Of a stretch of DNA of 64,000 nt, positions 56,737 to 64,000 are shown piece after piece (position 1 is the first letter of the stretch; each line of letters starts with the position of its first letter). The notes beneath the pieces are model-generated. The model made no database searches, was not told where the DNA came from, and worked only from the letters and a program-made list of their open reading frames with translations. This stretch comes from Ottelia alismoides (taxonomy: Eukaryota; Streptophyta; Magnoliopsida; Alismatales; Hydrocharitaceae): contig JAZKJV010006936.1 of assembly GCA_037367405.1 (NCBI GenBank), forward strand, positions 62,001 through 126,000. The letters are read 5' to 3'. Position numbers and translations under genes: made by a program.

Positions 56737-58004
56737 CACATGCTTTTTTAATGTAGTATGAGTTGGTGAGTTATGGAGGTAAACATGCAAAGGGGCATTA
56801 ACAAGTTTGAAGTAGGTAGGCTTTCAGAATGAAGTTTTAAGTAGGTTGGAGCTTAAGGTTAGATGGTTTCCTGTTTGCTTTTACATATAGATATGGAGTG
56901 GCATTGAAGCTTGGTGTTATGGTGGCCTCTGAAAGGGTAATTGGATCTTGTCAAGATCCATCTATTATGTCTGATGTTTGGTTATGAGCTTTTTCGGTCA
57001 CCATTTAAGAGAAAGGTAAGTTGGGTAGAGCCTATATATGGCCATATCTTTTCTCGGATGAATCTTTATCTGTAATGGGGGCATTAGAGGATGAAGCTGG
57101 TGTGATAGCTGTAGTTCACGGTGTATCGTTGGATACAAGTAGTGGAATATAAGGAAGAGGAAATATGGCAAAGAAGATCCCGACTTTTACACTAGGAGCA
57201 ACACCGACTTCTTCTGGCAGCTTGATGCTTGGTGGCATCTTGAGAGGGGTAACACTCTTCGTCGGAAGATGGTGGCTTTCTGAGAGGGCGATGTTCTTTA
57301 TTGGAGGATGTTGGCATCGACGGTCACAACTAAGAATGATGTTTGATTGCTCCTTCGAGTGAGATGTCGCGTCAACAGATTGTGGCGTCAGTAGGTGCAT
57401 GTGGCCTTTCGTGTGGAGGTATGATTGTTGCTAACAATCGGCATGGCTTCTGATCATTATGGCATACTTTACAGACATCCTCGCTACCTAGATGATTCTC
57501 TCAGCAATCTCTATTGTCTTTTTATTGGGTGAGGTGGTGGTTCCTTTCCTAGACATCTTCAAGCGTCCCTCTCCGATCTTCGTGAGATGGTAGAGGCTAG
57601 AGCTCATTTCTTAATGGATTTAGCTGGTGAAATTGCTGAAGATGGTCATCACGGTGGTCCCAAGCTCGTGTAAAGGAGGATGGTTGCGTTAGGTAGCCAA
57701 CAACTAGCATAAAACAATCAGATCATTCGACATGTATTTAAGCAAACATTTAGATTTCGGTAGGGCATTCCCTACTAGCAACGTGTTGCATCGCTGGAAT
57801 GCCATGAGAAGTTGTCAATGTCTGCTACATCATTTCTTGGATGTAATTCAAATTTTGCAAGGGTTCTCTCATGAGTAATGCATGCAAGTAAATAAGCTAG
57901 CTTTGTTGCATCACCGCCCACATGCAATCCAAAATTTGCAAGGGTTCTCGCATGATGTACACATGCGAGTAAAAGGTGGTCTGAAAGAGGTCGTAAAAGA
58001 AGTT
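56737..58004 (+). other. Intronic sequence, unclassified, with a 48-bp direct repeat
   Basis: No family recognised. 57845-57892 and 57926-57973 are two copies of a 48-bp unit (TTTGCAAGGGTTCTC core). The frames around 57110-57670 read briefly but end in stops. Confidence 0.45.
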
Positions 58005-58470
58005 GCATATAGGTAGTTGGAATATTGTAACTTTGACAAATTGACGAAGATGGTAGATATGGGGGAAAGAATGAAGGTTCGAGTATTATGTCTCCAAGAG
58101 ACAAAATGGGTTGGTGAGAAAGTATGAGAAATTGAGAAGACATGCTTTAAATTATGGTATTCAGGTAAGAGGAGGGTAAATCGTGTTATAGTGGTTGTTC
58201 ATAAGGATTTGAAGGATAGTATGGTTGAGGTCAAAGATTTGGAGATCGAATTATTTTGTTAAAATTGGTAGTTGAAGAAATTATGAATATTATCTCAGTT
58301 TGCGCACCGCAAATTAGTTTAGACGAAAGGATTACACAAGATTTTTCGGAGGATTTGGATAAGATATGAAAGAAATCCCACAAAGAGATGATTTACATGG
58401 GTAGAGATTTCAATAGACATATGAGAAAGGATCAGTGTTCAGAAAATCAACCACATGGATGGTATGTGCG
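58005..58470 (+). pseudogene. RTE-type LINE, copy 2, endonuclease part
   Basis: Plus strand: LHIGSWNIVTLTN at the start, VLCLQETKWVGEKV near 58085, IISVCAPQISLDE near 58290 and MGRDFNRHM near 58400. These are successive blocks of the RTE endonuclease domain, with several stops and frame changes. It ends at about 58470 and the same kind of element resumes only at 61620. Confidence 0.75.
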
Positions 58471-58910
58471 GCTGCATATGCCCATGCGACCTGAAGACCT
58501 CACTGATTTCTTGAACTGGCCCATTATGCGCTCCTCTGTATATGTGTTCCGCATATGTGCCTAGATTATACGTCTGATTTCTTACTGCTACTTTCATGCG
58601 ATGCTTCATCTCTTATGTAGATCAGCATCTTGTTGGTGCTTCTCTTGGGTTCCTAATTAATGTTGGGTGATCTCGATTGCCTCTTGTGCTTGGTAATCAC
58701 ATAGCTTATATCATTAATGTTTTTTTTGTATCCAAAGTAGTACTTCATTTTTAATCCTGTAACTTCTTGAATATATGCGTTGAAAGATAAATGATAAACA
58801 AATGTTGACACTATAGTTACCGATTATGTATTAAAACTTAAAGTGCAAGCCTAGATTGAAATTATTTTTGTTCGATATGCATTTAGTCTCATATCCGATA
58901 TTATAATCAA
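58471..58910 (+). other. Unclassified sequence between RTE pieces
   Basis: No coding or repeat signal recognised. The last nine bases (TATAATCAA) are the left duplication of the foldback MITE. Confidence 0.4.
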
Positions 58911-59152
58911 GGGATTTTTACCTGGCAGACCCTATAAACATTGTCAATCACCTCCACGACCTTTGAAACAACCTAATTCCTCCCTCGACCCCGTAAACTT
59001 GCCAACTCTTACCCCATGAACCCTCCGGGTAATAAGTTTTAAGCCCGAGGAGGTTCTTGGGGTAATTTACAGGGTCGATGGGGTAATTACGTTGTGCAAA
59101 AGGTCGTAGAGGTATTTTAAAACGTTTATAAGGTTTGCTGGGTAAAAATCCC
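58911..59152. mobile_element. Foldback MITE M4, Mutator-like
   Basis: 242 bp starting GGGATTTTTACC and ending GGTAAAAATCCC, flanked by a perfect 9-bp duplication TATAATCAA (58902-58910 and 59153-59161). A 9-bp duplication is typical of Mutator-like elements. The two halves are inverted copies over nearly the whole length (for example CCACGACCTTT against AAAGGTCGTAGAGG), so the RNA or single strand would fold into one long hairpin. Non-coding. Confidence 0.9.
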
Positions 59153-59237
59153 TATAATCAATAGTTGTTGGATATATACTTCGTGAATATATGCATTAAA
59201 TTAAATAATTGGTTTTTTATGTAGTTCAATAGTTCCG

Positions 59238-59252
59238 GGATATGTATTTCTT
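59238..59252. repeat. Target-site duplication of LINE-C, left copy
   Basis: GGATATGTATTTCTT, identical to 61509-61523. Confidence 0.85.
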
Positions 59253-61508
59253 TTTTTATATCAAAAAAGGAGGAAGCACACTAAGATGTCCGCCCCAAAT
59301 ATATTAAGAGGTATTAGAAAGACTTACAAAAGCCATGACTCGAGGAGAGTCTTAGCATGAGAAATTACATTAAAAAAATGATGGAAGCTTCTCCCACTTT
59401 AGCATGAGGAATTACATTATCAAGATAAAAACATTGAGACGTAAAGATTACACCATTTCTAGCTAGCCACAAAGCTCATATAATTGTTAATATAAGAAGA
59501 ATCTCATCTTTGGGACGATGTTTTGCTGCATGTAAAGAATTCCACAACACATTTATACTGTGAAGATTCAGCCCGTCTAAGCGAATCTCCAGGCAAACAA
59601 GGGAAGACTTCCCACAAAGAAAGAAAATATGCTCTATGGTTTCTGTCTACAAATTACACAAGGGGCATGTGCTGAAAATGCTCGCAAAGATCCTTGAACA
59701 ATGACCCTTCATCAAAATCAGCTTCCGTTTTAACAACCACATAAAATTGTTAATTCTGCTTGGTAGTGTGAGTCTCATGATAAGATTGCAATCACAGATC
59801 AGAATGTCTGCAACTAGAGGTGGAGATCTGTTCACCGCTTTGTATGCACGCTTCACTGAAAACATGTCGTCTTTCCACACCTAATGATCTTTTTCTACGG
59901 ACGGGACGTCCACATGACTCAAAGACTCCAGAAGATGAAGGAACTCTTCTAATCGTTGGTCTGGAAAATCTGACAAAAACAAAGGCGGCCGATAACCATC
60001 GGTCCAGCATTCCGCCGTTCATGCCTCATGATCCACATCCAACGCAAAGAGGCATGGAAACGGGTGGAAAGAGGGCCATTACTCATCTAGTTGTATGTCC
60101 AGAAAGCAAAAAATTCACCGCTACCAAAAACTGGGTGAAAATGCTCCAGAAACCATGGCATCATCGACCGTATTCCTTTCCAAAAGGCTGAGCAATAGAA
60201 GGTCGGATGCTGGGATATACTGTCTTGGGCCCGGATGTCATCGATTGGGTGGATGAGTCTGCAGTACAAGTCCTCACTTCTGCCACAAATCTTGCTTATC
60301 CACTTGAGAATCAAAGACTCATTCATGGTCTCTAGACGAGAAATCCCAACTCCACCCGTCATCTTTGGGAAGTAATAGTTTCCCAGCCTGCTAAATGGAT
60401 TCCCGGCCCCTCATGGCCCGACTTGCCTCATTAGACTATCTGCATGTTCATCTCCAACCTGTAATGAATACCATAAGGTAGAAGGTGTGTAGACATGAAG
60501 AACACATGACTTGCCAAGAGTATGAACTTAACCAACACTAGCCGACCTTCTCGTGATAAGATGGCTGCCCTCTAACTTGACAGCTTCCTCTGTCTTTTCA
60601 ATAATAGGTAGCCAATCCATTATTCTAAGTCTGCCACTGGTCAGAGGTAGACCTAAGCAGATCGACGTAGACCTACATTCCGTGCTCAACTCCTCACTAT
60701 AGCTACACGCTTCAGTAACTGATACACCGGACGAAATAATCATAGATTTTCTACGATGAGGATTAGCCCATAGTGTTCTCCAAAGATCTCAAGAGTTGCA
60801 ACCATCCCTCTAGATTCCTCTCTACCCCCTTCAATGATGATGGTGTCATATGCATATTGTAGCAGAGAAACATGGGTGTCTCCAATAGAATATCCTGCAG
60901 TGAGTCGATGTTGCAACACATGGTCAACTATACAAGAAAGGATATTAGTTCCAATAACAAAGAGCATAAGACAAAGGATCATCATTGTTTCATGCCCCCC
61001 GTTGTGTCTGAAAGAAACCCCCCTCAAGATGGTAGTCGACTAACACTGAATAGGATGTCGTAGTGACGCAACGCTTCATCCAAGAGATCCATGTATTTGG
61101 GAATCCTTGCTTCGCCAGTGCTACCCAAAGAAAATGCCAATTTATGCTATCATAAGCTTTTGATAAATATGCTTTTCACATGATGCTCCTTATGTGTCGT
61201 CTCTTCCAATTTGCAATGCCGACAGGAGAGGCGAGATAATGTGATACATAACCCTGTTTAGTTTATTTGCTAGTATTTTCGCTATCAATAAGTAAGTTGC
61301 ATTGGAAAGTGCAATCGGGTGGGAGTCCTCCACTCTCTTGGACGCCTTCTCCTTTGGGAGGAGAAAAATGAGGGCCTTATTTAGCCTCTCAAAACCTGCA
61401 TTGCATCTAGCAAACTCTTCTACAACATCCACCACCTTCCTTTCTATCAAGGACCAGAATTCCCTAAAGAAGTAAACAACAAACCCATCTGGACCTGGTG
61501 CACCATCT
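59253..61508 (-). mobile_element. L1-type LINE, copy C, 5'-truncated
   Basis: 2.26 kb on the minus strand with a 15-bp perfect target duplication. Its 3' end has the GGGGCGGACATC block and a T run on the plus strand, as in LINE-B. It begins within the RT at the block equivalent to APGPDGF (near 61495), so about 60% of a full-length element is missing, as is common after incomplete reverse transcription. Confidence 0.9.
59647..61500 (-). pseudogene. LINE-C ORF2 3' part: RT and zf-RVT
   Basis: On the minus strand: GAPGPDGFVVYFF at 61505-61465, NKALIFLLPKEKASKRVED and PIALSNATYLLIAKILANK (61390-61260), FSDTTGGMKQ-type block near 61000, the palm with QYAYDTIIIEGG (59 codons into 61027-60740; Tyr replaces the Phe of FADD and Tyr its Ala-Asp partner region), LGLPLTSGRLRIMDW, and the zf-RVT end (CPLC at 59650). 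The catalytic pair is damaged (YAYD). Stops and frame changes are frequent. Confidence 0.82.
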
Positions 61509-61523
61509 GGATATGTATTTCTT
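61509..61523. repeat. Target-site duplication of LINE-C, right copy
   Basis: GGATATGTATTTCTT, immediately right of the truncated 5' end. Confidence 0.85.
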
Positions 61524-61619
61524 GTACTTCAATAGTTTCAATATGTATATCAATAGTAAATGGATATGTATTTAAGTAAAGAAATAGCTTTTGCTTAAGA
61601 AATGTGATTTTCTAATAGC

Positions 61620-62280
61620 ATTTAAAAGTAAGAAAAAAAGACTAAAGATCTTTCTCAAGTGGGATGCATTACGAATACTGGACATGTGCTTGTTACTTAT
61701 AAGGATATAGAGACTAGATGGAAGCAGTATTTCCATAAACTTTTCATTTGATAAGGCAATAAAGAGATCACTTAGGGAGATTTAGCTAGTAGGAAAAGTT
61801 GCTTGAATCATGCAAGCTATAGACGAACACAAAGAAAGGAAGTAGAGGCTTTGAAGGTTATGAATTCGGTGCAAGGTATAGGACTTGCTGACATTTATAT
61901 AGAAATATAGAGAGTTCTAGGTGAACGTAGCTTGACTTGGCTCAGAAATTTATTCAATATTATTTGACGAAGCAAGAAAATGCATGAAGAATGGGGAAAC
62001 CATCATGGTACTTCTTTACAAGAATAAATGAGACATTCAAAATTGTTCGAGTTACGGAGGTATCAAAGTGATGAGCCATACTATGAAAATATGGGAACAT
62101 GTGATCAAAAGAAGGTTGATGTAAGTTTTCAAAGTAACAGAAATCATTTTGGATTAATGCTAGGTCACTCGACTATTGAAGCTATTCATATGTTGATGAG
62201 AACAATGGAGATGTATAAAACTAAAGGAAGAACTTCCGTATAATTTTTGCTTATTTTTGAGAAGTATCATGGGAGATTTT
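61620..62280 (+). pseudogene. RTE-type LINE, copy 2, reverse transcriptase part
   Basis: Plus strand. It reads through blocks equivalent to RTE copy 1: KKKRLKIFL-type start at 61632 with HVLVTYKDIETRWKQYFHKLF just after, RKEVEALKVMNSVQG, GERSLTWLRNLFNII, KMHEEWGN, then NHFGLMLGHSTIEAIHMLMRTM. It ends before the palm Asp-Asp. It is probably the same insertion as the endonuclease piece at 58005-58470, separated by about 3.15 kb of later insertions and loss of the linker. Confidence 0.75.
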
Positions 62281-62329
62281 GTGGAGAGTTTCGGATATAA
62301 GAAAAGTACAAGTCCTGCACATTAATCTT

Positions 62330-62473
62330 TGTAGAGATATGTTTATGTTTCTGTATTATTTTCTCATTTTATTTTATTTTCGTCTATCTTATGTAATTTA
62401 CCCATGGGTCTCTCCTCTATATAAGAGAGCCCTAGGGTTCATGGAATAAACAATTCTCATTATTTTCCCAACA
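62330..62473 (+). repeat. 5' LTR of Copia-6
   Basis: 144 bp, from TGTAGAGATATG to TTTTCCCAACA, with CTATATAAGAGAGCCC as the TATA region. Confidence 0.88.
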
Positions 62474-62890
62474 TGGTAGCAGAGTGGTGGTCTTAGACCA
62501 GAGCTCTCATACCTTAACTCTAACCCTAGCTGCCACCTTTAAGCCCCTCTCTCTCCACAACAGTCATCGCCGACTACCTTCTCTTGGCATCGCCACCGCT
62601 GCTGCCGAACCCCCCTTCTTTTTTCAGGTGCCGTAGCCGCACCTCTGTGTGTTGCAGCCCACGTCGTTGCCGGCACCTCTCCCTCGCTGCTGTGTATGGT
62701 CTTTGCAGCCACTGTGCGTGGTCCACGACCATCACATGCGATATTCGCAAGCATCCTCTATGGATTCCACCTTCGTTCATTCCTTGTTTTGATTGCATCC
62801 TGAGTCTATGCATTCAACCAAATCCACACATATGTCTGTGTAGACGTACTTATTTTGGTCTACAAAAGCTAGTTTTCTTCATCCGATAGT

Positions 62891-64000
62891 ATGTCAGAGA
62901 ATAAAGTTGATATCCCTGCCACATGCGCTTTCAGAAGTCGAGTACCAATTGTCAATATGAACGAGACGAATTACGAGTTATGGATCATGCAGTTCATAAG
63001 CCTCATGAAGTCTACATGTAAGAAACATTCTTACCGGGAAGAGCCGGTTGAGAACACTGGGGGTCAATGCCTCATGAGAGGCAGATGATGCTTATGCAAA
63101 GGTCTGGTTGTCTAGTACATTGACGATAGAGATCACCAATGACATGTTACATCAACCCACCGCCAATGCAATGTGAGATATTCTCGCAGCTACTTATCCC
63201 TAACAAGACAAAGATTCTACAGGTACAACATGACATATTTGGTATCAAGCAGAATGAATGGACCCTTCATTCTCTATGCACGTCCCTGCATTGAATGTTT
63301 GAGAAGCTCCACAGTTTTATGCCTCTCTCGTCTACTACTCCTGAGCAGTAGAAGACATACAAGAATGCTACCATGATTGGTGTATTTTTCATAGCGAATC
63401 CAGAGTATGAGGCAGCCCATTCGCAGATACTGGCAAATGCTACTATTCCTCCCATGGAGAAAGCTTTCTGCAGACTTAGCAGGAAGACTGTCTCATCACA
63501 TGCTTCTAGCCAGACATCTTCAGCTATGGCAGCCTCTCGTGGTAGAGGATGTTCACAGTTTCGTGACCATGAACCTCGTGGTAGAGGAGGTCGTATTCGT
63601 CATCCGTGCACTTATTGTTACCGTCCAGGGCATACAGAGGATAACTTGCTACTCCAAGTATGATTTTCCTGCATCGGCACATGTAGCAGAGCTAGCAAGC
63701 CTCCCTGCTACTCCTTCGGATCAAAAGTTTGATGACTTAATAGCTTGATTGAGGGACATTATGCCTCCTACTAGTACCATAGCTTCCTCACCTGCTCCGG
63801 GAGACCACTCAGGTGTTAATGCGCCTGCTACTGCCAGGACCTCAGGTAGCACTTATGCTCTTACTAGTTGTCATGAATCTGATGTTACATAATGGATTAT
63901 GAACTCCGGGGCGACACATCACATATGTGGAGACGGAGATCAGTTTGTAGCTTACATACAAGTTCCTCATGGCAGAGCTGTTGTCATAGCTGATGTTACC
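62891..64000 (+). pseudogene. Copia-6 gag and start of protease
   Basis: SENKVDIPATCAF and NYELWIMQFISLMKS at the start. Frame changes occur near 63060 and 63190. Then RHTRMLP-type sequence, MEKAFCRLSRKT, a Gly/Arg-rich part and the knuckle CTYCYRPGHTED (near 63612). The protease block at 63892-63925 reads WIMNSGATHHICGD after a TAA stop, with Asn in place of the catalytic Asp of DSG. Dead copy. Confidence 0.87.

Larger units (their letters stand above)
62330..64000 (+). mobile_element. Copia-6, 5' part (continues beyond window)
   Basis: A plus-strand Ty1/copia with 5' LTR (62330-62473), primer-binding site TGGTAGCAGAGTGG, leader, gag, and the start of protease at the window edge. The five bases before the LTR (ATCTT, 62325-62329) are the expected target duplication, but its partner is out of view. 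LTR and gag resemble Copia-5. Confidence 0.9.

Overview
The window comes from the nuclear genome of a flowering plant. It holds eight exons of one plant ARF-GEF gene (a BIG5/MIN7-type Sec7 protein), a copy of mitochondrial nad2, and otherwise almost only plant retrotransposons and small DNA transposons. In the L1 LINEs the CCHC knuckles lie before the DUF4283-like domain of ORF1, an order I associate with monocot L1 elements. A non-grass monocot is therefore my tentative guess; the species cannot be read from the sequence.

Layout. 1-7348: a plus-strand L1 LINE (LINE-A), split by a non-autonomous LTR element (E1). 7349-9715: a second member of the E family on the minus strand (E2). 9716-22660: a decayed Copia element that received three later insertions: a nearly full-length L1 (LINE-B, 11046-16907), a hAT-type MITE (17143-17540) and a complete Copia (Copia-2, 17546-22561). 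22661-28870: an L1 ORF1 remnant split by another complete Copia (Copia-3, 23504-28466). 28870-31311: a minus-strand RTE-type LINE.

31649-51239: BIG5 exons A-H on the plus strand. All are open, phase-compatible and bounded by AG/GT, and they encode 684 codons covering the end of the DCB/HUS region, the whole Sec7 domain and the start of the C-terminal HDS region. Two introns have grown to 7.4 and 7.9 kb. The first holds an E-family LTR, a 973-bp GC-ended MITE and half of a Copia. The second holds an L1 ORF1 remnant, a decayed Copia with two hAT-type MITEs inside it, and the nad2 copy. The intron after exon H runs to the window end (>12.7 kb) and contains Copia-5, split RTE pieces, a foldback MITE, a truncated L1 (LINE-C) and the start of Copia-6. 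The N-terminal and C-terminal exons of BIG5 are outside the window.

No transposon here looks autonomous: every one has stops, frameshifts or truncations. I found no tRNA, rRNA, CRISPR array or prokaryote-like cluster, and nothing I would call a new biological system. The interest lies in the datable insertion history, several small elements with clear target duplications, and a live-looking housekeeping gene that tolerates this load in its introns.
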